64,000 nt of DNA from Agrostemma githago (GCA_958450325.1 OY288259.1:60352987-60416986), one strand, 5' to 3'. Numbered from the stretch's first letter, positions 1 to 12,743 are shown. Program-made: numbers and translations. Notes: generated from the sequence alone by a model not told the origin.

Positions 1-113
1 TAATTAAGACATATTTCTACTTCCTAAGAATTAATTAACGTAAATGCTAGATCATACACAAATTTTTACTATGTGTTTTGTACCCATGAAAATACATATA
101 CATATACATATAC

Positions 114-377
114 ATGCACAATTATAGTACGTGTAGGTCTAATGATAATCGATTTATTTACAAAGTGATGGCACTTTTGGCTATCGGAATAATGTTAGCG
201 GGTGGTGTAATCAATGATTTTCATGACGAGCGCGTCAATGAGCAATCGTCTTGCTCCACCGTAATTAAGAGGTGGTTTAATTTTCTAGGATCAGGCGCGC
301 GCTCCTCTTGTACCGATGACTTGTATTTTTGGACTCGTTGCTGCTTATTTAATTTTCAAATTATACTCGAAGAATAG
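114..377 (+). CDS. Unrecognised small ORF (87 codons), doubtful
   Basis: I do not recognise this ORF. From the methionine at about residue 19 it has a short hydrophobic stretch (residues 20-32) followed by a Cys-containing polar tail, which could resemble a small secreted protein. There is no intron evidence, no known domain, and it lies in AT-rich DNA just before the duplicated block. It may be chance. Confidence 0.12.
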   Translation: MHNYSTCRSNDNRFIYKVMALLAIGIMLAGGVINDFHDERVNEQSSCSTVIKRWFNFLGSGARSSCTDDLYFWTRCCLFNFQIILEE

Positions 378-399
378 ATACGTATATATACATTCCTAT

Positions 400-1830
400 T
401 TATATACAGAGTATAACAATATATATCGTCATTTTTAATTTTACATTTGCTTTTTCACAGTTATCAATCCACGTTATTTGTCCATATCTATAGTTACATA
501 TTTCTAAAAATTACTCGATTTTTGATATTTTTAACGTACTCGATTAAACAATTTAAACAAGATTTCACGTGACTATCTTTCATCTTTGTACGAGTATACT
601 TATTACTCCGTATAAGTTACATTAACGATTCTATTCAATTACGAATGATGGTCAAAAAAGCAAACGTAAATAATCAAATAGAACGGAAGTTCTATTCTTC
701 ATTTTTATCATTCCACTTCTTTTGCGCACTCGATAATTTATCCGAAAAAATACCAAGACACGACCCGGATTCTTCGTACACTTTCTTAACCTTCGGGTTA
801 TTCGCCTTGGAAGCGAGATCCGTAAATATTTGTTCCAGTTTCTGGGTTGTGTTACGGGTGCATTGCATGACTGACCCGGCTAGCTCTCGGACCGTCATCT
901 GGGTCGCGCCCGGGTTGTTGTCGAGGCAGGAATGACAGTCCTTTGGGTGTCGGGTTTTGGTGCATACGGTTTGTATTAGGGTTGAATCCGCATCAACGAT
1001 TGTGTTGATTAGTAGGATAATTAGGATTGTAATTGTAATTAAGGGTGAGTAGTTCTTCCATAAAAACGACATCGTTTTGGTCTTTGACTTGAATAATAAT
1101 AATAATATTATGTTGATGGTATGTGTTTGTGATACATATTTGTGAAATCGTATGGTGTATTTATAGTATATCGTACGTATATCCAGTGCAATAATGCACG
1201 GTACATTTAGAATTTATAATTTATATGTAGGAAAATTCCGTATTTGGTTATTATTATTTACCCTTGAAGGTATAATGGACATGTATTAGAAAAATCGTTG
1301 TAAATATACGTTCTGAAATTAATGTTCGAGATTATTTGATGACCCTTAATTATGATGTCATAACTATTATGAATCTACCATATAAAATTAAAGTTAGAGA
1401 AGGGTGTCATGATGTATTAATGTTATCAAAAAAAAAAATTGAAACGGTAAAACTAATTTCTAAAGTTGACTGGATCATATTGTGATTTGTGAAGTGTATT
1501 TTAATACGAGTATTTTTTTACCATGGTATGAATAATATCGTTTATAAATTTGATTGAATTATTTTGACGATTTTTCTAACGTGTGTCGACCACGTTAACA
1601 GGTTAAATAAAGTAAGTTTCACATTGATATTGCTCAAGTATGTTAATACAAGTTAATATTTTAATTTCTGATAACAATAATAATAATAATATTAAGAGTT
1701 TTGTGAAACACGACTTTTAATAAAAACATTTTGCAAAATAAATACAATCTTTGATAAAAATCACATTTATACATCACGTTTATAGTTTCACAAATTTTGC
1801 TCTTAAGACGGACTCACAGAAGTTATATAA
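400..1830. repeat. Duplicated block, copy A (flanks plus inhibitor gene)
   Basis: The sequence from the (TA)-rich start near 410 to the CTCACAGAAG motif near 1815 matches 12196-14300 in the same order and orientation, with scattered substitutions and indels. The duplicated unit includes the gene at 692-1072, its upstream region and about 700 bp of flank. The satellite array lies directly between the two copies, so the arrangement reads as a large tandem duplication with a satellite spacer. Confidence 0.75.
692..1072 (-). CDS. PMEI-domain / invertase-inhibitor-like protein, C-terminally truncated
   Basis: Plant PMEI-domain proteins are secreted four-helix bundles that inhibit pectin methylesterases or acid invertases in the apoplast or vacuole. 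A signal peptide is visible (residues about 1-28, hydrophobic ITITILIILL). It is followed by the first family disulfide pair in CTKTRHPKDC and a third helix with SCLGIFSDKL. The ORF stops after 126 residues at KNEE, whereas the family is usually 150-180 residues. Comparison with copy B shows a deletion of about 240 bp that removed the last helix and the fourth conserved Cys. It has no introns, which is normal for this family. The remaining protein probably cannot fold as a full bundle, so this is likely a pseudogene, although the N-terminal frame is clean. Whether the target would be invertase or pectinesterase cannot be told. Confidence 0.7.
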   Translation of the reverse strand: MSFLWKNYSPLITITILIILLINTIVDADSTLIQTVCTKTRHPKDCHSCLDNNPGATQMTVRELAGSVMQCTRNTTQKLEQIFTDLASKANNPKVKKVYEESGSCLGIFSDKLSSAQKKWNDKNEE

Positions 1831-1831
1831 T

Positions 1832-3354
1832 GGAATATAAAATGGAATATAATGGCTTGTTTTGATGGATCCCGACACGTTTCAAAAGACTATTTAAGGC
1901 CTTAAAAAGACCTTATTTATTTCCAAATGACCCTTAAATTTCACCGGGGCATAGTATTTGATATGGAGTTTGTTCGACGCAATTATAAAATCATTTTATT
2001 TCGGGACCCAAAACGCCAAAAAAATGTGGATAATAACCTTCAAAATCGGCCGTTTTTGGCTTTTTTTTTATTGAAAAAAAAGTTGTTCGAGAACGCGAAT
2101 GTTTTTTGACGAGAACTTGTTGGTAGGAAAAAAACGCCTAATAATGATTATTGGAACCCACGAACACGATTATAGAACAATTTTATTTCGGGACCCAAAA
2201 CGCCAAAAGAACGTGGATAATAAGCTTCAAAATCGACCGTTTTTAGCTTTTTTTTATCGGAAAAAAAGTTGTTTCAAAACGCGAATGCTTTTTGACGAGA
2301 ACTTGTTGGTAGGAATAAAAGGCCTAATAATGATTATTAGAACCCTCGAACACGATTATAGAACCATTTTATTTCGGGTCCGACGCCAAAAAAATGTGGA
2401 TAATAACCTTCAAAATCGGCCGTTTCTAGCTTTTTTTTTTATCGGAAAAAAAGTTGTTCTAAAACGCGAATGTTTTTTGACGAGAAGTTGTTGGTAGGAA
2501 TAAAACGCCTAATAATGATTATTAGAACCCTCGAACACGATTATAGAACCATTTTATTTCGGAACCCAAAACGCCAAAAAAAACGTGAATAATAACCTTC
2601 AAAATCGGCCGTTTTTAGCTTTTTTTTATCGGAAAAAAAGTTGTTCTAAAACGCGAATGTTTTTTGACGAGAAGTTGTTGGTAGGAATAAAACGCCTAAT
2701 AATAATTATTAGAACCCTCGAACACGATTATAGAACTATTTTATTTCGGGACCCAAAACGCCAAAAAAACGTGGATAATAACCTTCAAAATCAGCCATTT
2801 TTAGCTTTTTTTTATCGGAAAAAAAGTTGTTCTAAAACGCGAATGCTTTTTGACGAGAAGTTGTTGGTAGGAATAAAACGCCTAATAATGATTATTGGAA
2901 CCCACGAACACGATTATAGAACTATTTTATTTCGGGACCCAAAACGCCAAAAAAAAAACGTGGATAATAACCTTCAAAATCAACCGTTTTTAGCTTTTTT
3001 TTATCGGAAAAAAAGTTGTTCTAAAACGTGAATGTTTTTTGACGAGAAGTTGTTGGTAGGAATAAAACGCCTAATAATGATTATTAGAACCCTCGAACAC
3101 GATTATAGAACTATTTTATTTCGGGACCCAAAACGCCAAAAAAACGTGGATAATAACCTTCAAAATCGGCCGTTTATAGCTTTTTTTTTATCGGAAAAAA
3201 AGTTGTTCTAAAACGCGAATGTTTTTTGACGATTAATTGTTGGTAGGAATAAAACGCCTAATAATGATTATTATAATCCTCGAACACGATTATAGAACCA
3301 TTTTATTTCGGGACCCAAAACGCCAAAAAAACATGGATAATAACCTTCAAAATC
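1832..3354 (+). repeat. About 186-bp satellite array, left part
   Basis: At least seven tandem copies occur of a unit of about 186 bp. The landmark GGTAGGAAT recurs at about 2122, 2309, 2493, 2680, 2866, 3054 and 3241. Units start after a longer header (1832-1995) with the landmark CACCGGGGCATAGT. That header recurs at about 10,050 and 11,130, showing higher-order organisation. Because 186 is a multiple of three, frames stay open through several units. I regard those ORFs as by-products, not genes. The array continues at 9756 beyond the inserted LINE. Confidence 0.9.
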
Positions 3355-3355
3355 C

Positions 3356-6300
3356 ATGGTGATACATAATATTGGATTTTGGAATGTGCGCGGCATGTGT
3401 AACATAAATAAGCAGCGCACTATTTGCGATTTTATTAGGAAGCAGCAGGTAGATGTCTTTGGTCTACTTGAAACGAAAATAAAGAATAAAGCCTATGCGA
3501 AAGTTCATAGGAATGTCTTCAGTGAATGGAGCATAACCACTAATAACCATTGTTATGAAGGGGGTCGGGTTTGGCTCCTGTGGAAGCATGAGAAAGTCAC
3601 TCTGACGATATTGACGATATTGGGTTACAGTAATCAGAGTATTCACGATAGAGTTACTTTGAGCACTGGGAAGGAGTATCTACTTACTTTTGTCTACGCC
3701 TTCAACTCAGCTGTTGACAGGCTGGAATTGTGGAGGAGACTTGAGTCTTATGCATTCGGTGGTCCTTGGATACTTCTGGGAGATTTTAATTGTGTGATTG
3801 ATGCGAGGGAACGTCTCGGGGGCTCTTCTGCGGAAGACGAGATGGCTCAATTCCGGGATTGTTTAGCAAATTGTGATGTATGTGACCTAAAGGCGAGTGG
3901 GTCTTGGTTTACTTGGAACAACAAACACAAGAGGGCCGAGACTAGGGTGTTTAGTCGGATAGATCGTTGTTTGGTGATTGGAGACATGATGACTCTATTT
4001 CCTAATGGTTTTGCGAACTTTATGCCGGAAGGTACCTTCGACCATTGCCCGTGTGTAGTTCAGCTTGAACAACCACCGGTAAGGAAGAACCGTAGTTTCA
4101 AGTATATGAACATGTGGAGTCGAGCTTCCGATTTCAATAAGTGTGTGAAGGATGCCTGGGCTTTGACTATCCCGGGCACTTTGATGTTCCAGGTTGTGAG
4201 CAAGCTCCGGGGATTGAAAAGGCCGTTGAAAAACCTGAACTCGGAGTGCTTTTCGGACATAGAAAACCGCTGTGCCCAAGCTGAGATGAGTCTGGAGCAG
4301 TTGCAGGTCAGAATGCGACTGGACAGATCGGATACGAGGTTGCAGGAAGAGGCTGTTTTGAACGAGAAGGTCCGGACGCTGCAGGCCGCTCGCGCTGATT
4401 TCTGGGCGCAGAAGGCTAAACAACGTTGGGTAAGCGAGGGGGACGTAAATTCTGCCTATTTCCATGGCATTCTGAGGGCGCGTAGGGCTAGGAATGCGGT
4501 GGTGGGCTTAAAGGATGAAGCGGGCTGTTATCACGACAATAAGGAGGCCATAGAAGGGGCGTTGCTTAGTTATTACACCAAATTGCTGGGTGAGTCGCGA
4601 GGCACGGAACAGGTTAATGTTGGTTTGGTTAGGCGAGGGAATATTTGTTCAGAGGCTCACAAAATCTTCCTGTCGTCTGCGGTCTCTGAGGATGAGGTCA
4701 AGCGGGCTTTGTTTTCTATTCCTAGAGACAAAGCGCCGGGGCCGGATAGTTATTCTAGCCAGTTCTTTATTGACTCGTGGGAGATAGTGGGAAATGATAT
4801 AGTAAGAGCTATTCAGGATTTCTTTGTCTCAGGTAAGCTGCTTAAACAGCTGAACTGTACTAATATTGTTCTTATTCCCAAGGTTCATAGACCCCAGTCT
4901 GTGAAAGAATTCAGGCCGATTGCTTGCTGCAATGTTTTGTATAAATGTATTGCTAAAATTATTTGTACAAGACTAGCGCCGGTTTTGACCCAGATAATTT
5001 CCCCAGTTCATCAAGAGGGATTTATCGAAGGTAGGAGTATTGTTGAGAATGTGCTGATTTGTCAGGATTTGGTCAGATTGTATGGGAGGAGACGGGTTTC
5101 GCCCAAATGCTTGTTCAAAGTGGATATCCATAAAGCTTATGATAGCGTGGAATGGAACTTTGTGGATCAGATGCTTCATGCTTTAGATTTCCCAGACCAT
5201 TTCAGAGCTTTGATTATGGAGTGTGTTCAATCGGTCTCTTATACTATTTGTGCTAATGGTGATAGTTTTGGATTCTTTCGTGGGAAACGTGGACTGAGGC
5301 AGGGGGACCCGATGTCTCCTCTGCTGTTCACAATATGTATGGAGTATTTTTCTCGCATTATGACTTTTGGAATGATGGAGAGAAACTTCAAATATCATCC
5401 TAAATGTGGTCCCTTAAAGCTTAGTCATCTTCTCTTTACAGATGATCTGCTTCTATTCTGTAAGGGTGAGACTGAATCTATGGAGCTGCTGTGGAAGGCC
5501 TTTGCTACTTTCAGCAGAGCATCGGGGCTTTGTATCAGTGTGGGTAAGTCTCATGCCTACTTTGCTGGTGTTGATAATGATAGGAAGGAGGATATACTGC
5601 AATTCTCAGGATGTGTGGAAGGTACTATGCCTTTCAGATATCTAGGATTACCGATTCAGAGCACTCATTTGGGTAAGGTTGATTGTGAGAAATTAATTGC
5701 CCGGATTGTGTCGAGGATTTCTAGTATAGGGGCTCGGAAACTCTCCTATGCAGGCAGGTTACTTTGGTACAGGCTGTCCTGTCTCAGCTGCACAACTACT
5801 GGGCCATGGTGTTTATCATCCCAAAATTCGTCATGGCTCGGATTGTGTCCCTTTGTCGCAATTTCCTATGGGATGGTGGTGTGGAAGGCACGAAAAGAGC
5901 TTTAGTAAGTTGGGATAATATCTGTCGGCCTAAACAAGAGGGGGGGTTGGGGTTGCGTGACCTTTACCTGTGGAACGAGATCGCTGTTGCTAAATTGGCT
6001 TCTTGGGTGTTTGATCAACCGGACCGACTTTGGGTTCGGTGGGTCAATAACATTTATCTGAGGGGCTCGGCTTGGCGGGATTATCAGCCTCATGCTGATG
6101 TCACATGGGCATGGAAGAAGATTTGTCAGGCTAAAGAGAAGATTAAGGATTTGTTGGTGGATGGTCTCTGGCATGGGGATTCCGCCCAGTATTCGATTTC
6201 ACAGGCTTATGAGGCATTACGGATTCATCATCCGAAGGTCTCATGGGGCAGCCTCGCTTGGAATGTTTGGAGTTTCTCGAGACACAGTTTCATATCTTGG

Positions 6301-6725
6301 CTTGTGTTCAGAGGGGCTCTAGGGCGAAGCTTTTGAGGATTGGGGTCTCGGATTCCGACCTTTGTTTTTTCTGTGATTCGCAGGCTGAAACCATTGAACA
6401 CCTATTTTTTGGGTGTTGTTGGAGCTCTCGAATTATTGACATTTTGAGTGATTGGGTTAAAAAGCGCATACCAAGTTCTGGAGGTTTGGAGTGGGCTACT
6501 AAGAAGAGAGGTACTAAGCTTCAGTGCAATATCCTCAGTGCTATGATTAATGCTACAATTTATCATATATGGAGACAACGGAACCTTTGCAGATTAGATG
6601 GAGCTGTTCGGCAGCCTAAATATGTTGCCAAATCGATTATGATGGATGTCAGAAGTAGAATTATTTGTAAGCTGAAATATCCGATATGTGCTAGAGACAT
6701 ACAATGGCTACATAATTTGATGTAG
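3356..6725 (+). pseudogene. LINE ORF2: endonuclease, reverse transcriptase, zf-RVT (frameshifted)
   Basis: The N-terminal APE-type endonuclease is visible (NVRGM, LLETK, WILLGDFNCV). The non-LTR reverse transcriptase follows with the conserved blocks LIPKV, EFRPIACCN, FKVDIHKAYDSVEW, GLRQGDPMSPLLF and HLLFTDDLLLF. The catalytic box reads FTDD where most plant L1 elements have FADD. The first frame is open to 5905, but homology leaves it near 5765 and continues in the frame opened at 5764. A second shift near 6320 leads into the C-terminal zinc-binding region (CFFC, HLFFGC) in the frame that ends at 6725. With two frameshifts it cannot make a full ORF2 protein, so the copy is dead in cis. Confidence 0.88.
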
Positions 6726-6748
6726 TCATCTTTTGTATATTGGACACT

Positions 6749-6791
<43 letters not shown>

Positions 6792-6940
6792 GTAGGTTCT
6801 AATGAGTCCCTATATAAGTGTTGAGTCCCTAAGTCCTCATCCCATCCGTTGGATGGGATGAGGATGGATGGACAAGATGCATCCTAATATTTTGTATTAG
6901 AAAAAAAAAAAAAAAAAAGATTTACTATCCTAAAATAACT

Positions 6941-8460
6941 CCCATGATTTTAGGAAACAATAACTCTCATAATCACAATCATTTCTCATTCATTCATTCA
7001 TTCATTCACGTTACAGGTTCATTATCAAAACCTTAAAAAAAAAAAAAAAAAAAAAAAAAACGCTCCCATCGATCATCACGTTCATTCATTCATTCAATTA
7101 AATCTGTGCTCGAAATTCCGTTACTATGAATTCAATGATCGCGACATCTTCATTAACTGTTGATAAACAATTCATCGAGTATAACAATGGTGAGTTTCGA
7201 TATTGCTTTCATGTTTTGCGTCAATTTTTATTCATTATTTTGATTAATTTGCGTCAATTTGTGTTCATGGTTTGCGTCAATTTTCATGTTGATATTGTTT
7301 TTATGGTCGTGTTATTCATCATAGATTCATATGCAAATCGTAGAACACACAAAGGGTGAGTATATATGTTTTGTAATTTATACTGGAATCGCCATGAAAG
7401 TCAATAAGATGCTACTCAATTATTAGTTTTTACGTTTACAATATATTGAGTTATTGTATTTCATATACTGCGTTACTTTAGTGTAAAGCATCTGTTACTT
7501 TAATGTCTACCATCTGTTACTTTATATGTCGTGTTACTTTAATACACTTCAGTTGTTACTTTAGTGTTTTTCATCTGTTATTGTAGTGCATTGCAGTGTT
7601 CTAAGAATTTTGAAAACTGCCATATTAAAAAAAAAAAAATAAAAAAGATATTGTTTCCTATAATAATGGGACGTGATTGCCACCAAAATAGGAAACAATA
7701 TCTCCTAAAATAACTCCCATGATTTTAGGAAACAATAACTCCCATAATCACAATCATTCCTCATTCATTCATTCATTCACGTTACAGGTTCATTATCAAA
7801 ACCTTAAAAAAAAACGCTCCCATCAATCATCACGTTCATTCATTCATTCAATCAAATATGTGCTCGAAATTCCGTTACTATGAATTCAATGATCGCGACA
7901 TCTTCATTAACTGTTGATAAACAATTCATCGAGTATAACAATGGTGAGTTTCGATATTGCTTTCATGTTTTGCGTCAATTTTTATTCATTATTTTGATTA
8001 ATTTGAATCAATTTGTGTTCATGGTTTGCGTCAATTTTCATGTTGATATTGTTTTCATGGTGTTATTCATCATAGATTCATATGCAAATCGTAGAACACA
8101 CAAACGGTGAGTATATATGTTTTGTAATTTATACTGAAATCGCCATGAAAGTCATTAAGATGCTACTCAATTATTAATTTTTACGTTTACAATATATTGA
8201 GTTATTGTAGTTCATATACTGCGTTACTTTAGTGTAAAGCATCTGTTACTTTAATGTCTACCATCTGTTACTTTATATGTCGTGTTACTTTAATACACTC
8301 CAGTTATTACTTTAGTGTTTTTCATCTGTTATTGTAGTGCATTGTAGTGTCCTAAGAATTTTGGAAACTGCCATATTAAAAAAGAAAATAAAAAAAAAAT
8401 ATTGTTTCCTATAATAATGGGACGTGATTGCCACCAAAATAGGAAACAACATCAAAGAGT
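6941..8460 (+). repeat. Internal tandem duplication (754-bp offset) inside the TIR element
   Basis: The sequence around 7126-7620 repeats at 7880-8370 with an offset of 754 bp and very few differences. Two near-identical 76-77-codon ORFs (7126 and 7880) come from this and show no known domain. The segment ending GGGACGTGATTGCC recurs at about 7667 and 8420, with a third partial copy near 8510. The high similarity suggests a recent duplication. Confidence 0.85.
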
Positions 8461-9370
8461 AACGCCATATAAAAAAAAGAAAAAAATAATAATACTTCCT
8501 ATAATTATGGGACGTGATGACTTCAAAATAGGAAACAATATCAAATAGTAACATACTGCGTCATACTCTCATTTTTATCATTATATGAATTTTTTGCACT
8601 AACTTATATCTGGTGTTATTTTAATGAACATTATCTGTTAATTTAATTCATACTATCTGTTACTTTAATGTCTGACCTCTGTTATTTTATATCTGGTGTA
8701 TAAGCATACTCTGTTAATTTAATTCAATGTTACTTCAATGCACTTCATCTGTTACTTTAACTCTTGTTATCTGTTACTTTAATCCACATGAATGATGTAG
8801 GGATGTGGGTGAGAGTTTCCTCCATTGTGCGGTGGTGAGATTAAATCAAAGCTTCTGAGATGATGATGAAAAAGATGAAAAAGAAGAAAGACGGAGAGAA
8901 CGAGAAGGATGATGAAGAAACAGAATTATAAGTAGGACATTATGAGTAACAAGTGTGAAACATTGGAATTGTAATGGAGTTGATTTAGTTGGAATCTTGT
9001 ACCACTTTTTGTTTTGGAGTATCTTAATAAAAACAAACATTGTTCTTTTTGTTAATTGAAACTCCTGTTTTTGCAAGAGACTACTATGCAACGTAACTGA
9101 TTTTATGAGTTAAAGTAACACAGTTCATGAATTAAAGTAACACATTGTATGAGTTAGAGTAACAGTTTTTGCAAGAGACTATGCAACGTAACAGATTTTA
9201 TGAGTTAAAGTAACACAGTTCATGAATTAGAGTAACACATTGTATGAGTTAGAGTAATAGTTTTTGCAGGAGAATATATTAAACAACGTAACAGATTTTA
9301 TGAGTTAAAGTAACGCAGTTCATGAATTAAAGTAACACGTTATATGAGTTAAAGTAACATAGTTTATGGA
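7480..9370. repeat. GTTACTTTAAT minisatellite clusters in opposite orientations
   Basis: The motif CTGTTACTTTAATG recurs many times on the plus strand at 7480-7580, 8220-8340 and 8620-8785. Its reverse complement (ATTAAAGTAACA) recurs at 9095-9360. The element therefore carries large internal inverted repeats built from a short motif, able to form a long stem. Confidence 0.75.
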
Positions 9371-9724
9371 TTATGGCAGTAACATAGTAACATACGTACA
9401 ATGGCAGTAGGAAAATAATGATTTTTTGGTGAAAATGAAAAAAACTTAATTTTGAAAAAACTTGTTGTATGAGAGAAAAAACATTTAAAAAGATTGATAA
9501 GAGAGATAAAAGATCTTTATTGAGATAATTAAGGAGGAGAGAGAGAAATGATATATTTACCAAATTTGTTAGTTATTTCCTTAATTATGAGATTAAATCT
9601 TGTCCATTAATATAACCTTGAATCAAGGGCTAAGATGGGGACTCACGGACTCAACATATATAAGTGGACTCACCTGATCCCACCTCTCTCTCTATATATA
9701 TATATATATATACTTACCCTTTAC

Positions 9725-9755
<31 letters not shown>

Positions 9756-9757
<2 letters not shown>

Positions 9758-12195
9758 TCAAAGTCGGCCATTTTTAGCTTGTTTTTATCGGAAAAAAAAA
9801 AGTTCTAAAACGCGAATGCTTTTTGACGAGAACTTGTTGGTAGGAATAAAACGCCTAATAATGATTATTAGAACCCTCGAACACGATTATAGAACCGTTT
9901 TATTTCGGGACCTTCAAAATCGGTCGTTTTTAGCTATTTTTTATCTAAATGAAATTTGTTCTAATATGCAAATGTTTTTCGACAAAAACATGTTGATAGC
10001 AATAAAATGCCAAATAATAATTATTACAATCCTCAAACATGATATAAAATTGAATATAATGGCTTGTTTCGACGGATCCCGACACGTTTCAAAAGACTAT
10101 TTAAGGCCTTAAAAAGACCTTATTTATTTCCAAATGACCCTTAAATTTCACCGGGGCATAGTATTTGATATGGAGTTTGTTCGACGCAATTATAAAATTA
10201 TTTTATTTCGGGACCCAAAACGCCAAAAAAAACGTGGATAATAACCTTTAAAATCGGCCGTTTTTTGCTTTTTTTTTATCGAAAAAAAAGTTGTTCTAAA
10301 ATGCGAATGTTTTTTACGAGAAGTTGTTGGTAGGAATAAAACGCCTAATAATGATTATTTGAACCCACGAACACGATTATAGAACCATTTTATTTCGAGA
10401 CCCAAAACGTCAAAAAAACGTGGATAGTAACCTTCAAAATCGGCCTTTTTTAGCTTTTTTTTATCGGAAAAAAAGTTGTTCTAAAACGCGAATGTTTTTT
10501 GACGAGAAGTTGTTGGTAGGAATAAAACGCCTAATAATGATTATTAGAACCCTCGAACACGATTATAGAACTATTTTATTTCGGACCCAAAATGCCAAAA
10601 AAACGTGGATAATAACCTTCAAAATCGGCCGTTTATAGCTTTTTTTTTATCGGAAAAAAAGTTGTTCTAAAACGCGAATGTTTTTTGACGATTAATTGTT
10701 GGTAGGAATAAAACGCCTAATAATGATTATTAGAACCCTCGAACACGATTATAGAACCATTTTATTTCGGGACCCAAAACGCCAAAAAAACGTGGATAAT
10801 AACCTTCAAAATCGTCCGTTTTTAGCTTGTTTTTATCGGAAAAAAAAAGTTCTAAAACGCGAATGCTTTTTGACGAGAACTTGTTGGTAGGAATAAAACG
10901 CCTAATAATGATTATTAGAACCCTCGAACACGATTATAGAACCGTTTTATTTCGGGACCCAAAACGCCAAAAAAAACGTAGATAATAACATTCAAAATCG
11001 GTCGTTTTTAGCTATTTTTTTATCCAAATGAAATTTGTTCTAATATGCAAATGTTTTTCGACGAAAACATGTTGATAGCAATAAAATGCCAAATAATAAT
11101 TATTACAATCCTCAAACACGATATAAAATTGAATATAATAGCTTGTTTCGACGGATCCCGACACGTTTCAAAAGACTATTTAGGGCCTTAAAAAGACCTT
11201 ATTAATTTCCAAATGACCCTTAAATTTCACCGGGGCATAGTATTTGATATGGAGTTTGTTCGACGCAATTATAAAACCATTTTATTTCGGGACCCAAAAC
11301 GCCAAAAAAAACGTGGATAATAACCTTTAAAATCGGCCGTTTTTAGCTTTTTTTTATATCGAAAAAAAAGTTGTTCTAAAACGCGAATGTTTTTTGACGA
11401 GAAGTTGTTGGTAGGAATAAAACGCCTAATAATGATTATTTGAACCCACGAACACGATTATAGAACCATTTTATTTCGGGACCCAAAAAGCCAAAAAAAC
11501 GTGGATAATAACCTTCAAAATCGGCCGTTTTTAGCTTTGTTTTATCGGCAAAAAAGTTGTTCTAAAACGCGAATGTTTTTTGACGAGAACTTGTTTAATT
11601 AGTAGGAATAAAATGCCTAATAATGATTATTAGAACCCTCGAACACAATTATAGAACCATTTTATTTCGGGACCCAAAACGTCAAAAAAACGTGGATAAT
11701 AACCTTCAAAATCGGCCGTTTTTAGCTTTTTTTTTATCGAAAAAAAAGTTGTTCTAAGACACGAATGTTTTTTGATGAGAAGTTGTTGGTAGGAATAAAA
11801 CGCCTAATAATGATTATTAGAACCCTCGAACACGATTATAGAACCATTTTATTTCGGGACTCAAAACGCCAAAAAAACGTGGATAATAACCTTTAAAATC
11901 GATCGTTTTTAGCTTTTTTTTATCGGAAAAAAAGTTGTTCTAAAACGCGAATGTTTTTTGACGAGAAGTTTTTGGTAGGAATAAAACGCCTAATAATGAT
12001 TATTAGAATCCTCGAACACGATTATAGAACCATTTTATTTCGGGACACAAAACGCCAAAAAAACGTGGATAATATTCTTCAAAATCGGCCGTTTTTAGCT
12101 CTTTTTTTTATCTAAATGAAATTTGTTCTAATATGCAAATGTTTTTTGACAAAAACATGTTGATAGCAATAAAATGACTAATAATAATTATTAAA
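9756..12195 (+). repeat. About 186-bp satellite array, right part, with about 1.08-kb higher-order units
   Basis: The array continues after the LINE target duplication. Standard units alternate with a divergent tail unit (TGATAGCAATAAAATG at about 9986, 11,073 and 12,162). Each tail is followed by the header found at 1832, here at about 10,050 and 11,130. The distance between successive headers is about 1077 bp, a higher-order repeat of several basic units. The array ends at about 12,190, where copy B of the duplicated block begins. Confidence 0.88.
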
Positions 12196-12743
12196 ATTAT
12201 GACAGTATATATCGTCATTTTTTACGTTTGCTTTTTCACAGTTATCAATGTACGTTTTCTTTTGTCCATATCTTTTGTTACATATTTCAAAAAATTATGA
12301 AAATTTGATATTTATAACATACTCGATCGATTAAGCAATTTAAACAAGATTTCACATAACTATACTCGTATCTTTTTTTTTTGAAGCAAACCCCAAACTT
12401 GGGATTATATCATCGCATTAAAATCGTCAAAAATAACATATTCCACGTTTATTGGACCAATGTTCTGCTAATAAACACGTTTCCCTACAGAAAGTGACAA
12501 CATGCGCAGACTCATGAGTGTCACGTTACAATTACGCCGTCACATGACTATCTTTCATCTTTATATTACTCTATATAATAAGTTATACTCCATTAACGAT
12601 TCTACTCGATTATGAATAGTACGTGGCCAAAAAATAGAACAGACGTAAAGAATTAAATAGAACGGAAGTTTTATAATAAGGATAATGCATGCATAATGAT
12701 AAGCTAGTACAACAATGGATGGTAGTCCATACATACACCTTGA

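Larger units (their letters stand above)
6789..9686. mobile_element. 2.9-kb TIR element inserted in a (TA)n microsatellite
   Basis: The left end begins GAGGTAGGTTC and the right end finishes with GATCCCACCTC. Read inward, both ends share TGAGTCC, TATATA, GTTGAGTCC and GAGTCC blocks over about 60 bp, so they are imperfect terminal inverted repeats. Both sides are pure TA repeats, indicating insertion into the (TA)n tract of the LINE 3' UTR. No transposase ORF is recognisable. Microsatellite-targeting elements of this habit (for example Micron in rice) are known; assignment to that group is inference. Confidence 0.7.
3355..9755 (+). mobile_element. L1-like LINE, 5'-truncated, containing a nested TIR element
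   Basis: The LINE starts one base before its ORF2 ATG and ends in a pure A tract of about 30 nt (9726-9755). It is bordered by CTTCAAAATC (3345-3354) and CTTCAAAGTC (9756-9765), a 10-bp target-site duplication with one mismatch. Both flanks are satellite sequence that joins up across the insertion. ORF1 (gag-like) is absent, consistent with 5' truncation during target-primed reverse transcription. The 3' UTR holds a (TA)n tract that received the 2.9-kb element at 6789-9686. The LINE without that insert is about 3.5 kb. Confidence 0.9.

Noticed and set aside
2585..3031. 148-codon and similar ORFs in the satellite array
   Set aside because: The ORFs are tandem monomers whose length is a multiple of three; no start context, domain or non-repetitive sequence supports a gene.
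1832..3354. Possible CRISPR-like array
   Set aside because: Units of about 186 bp are repeated whole, without unique spacers, in a plant nuclear genome.
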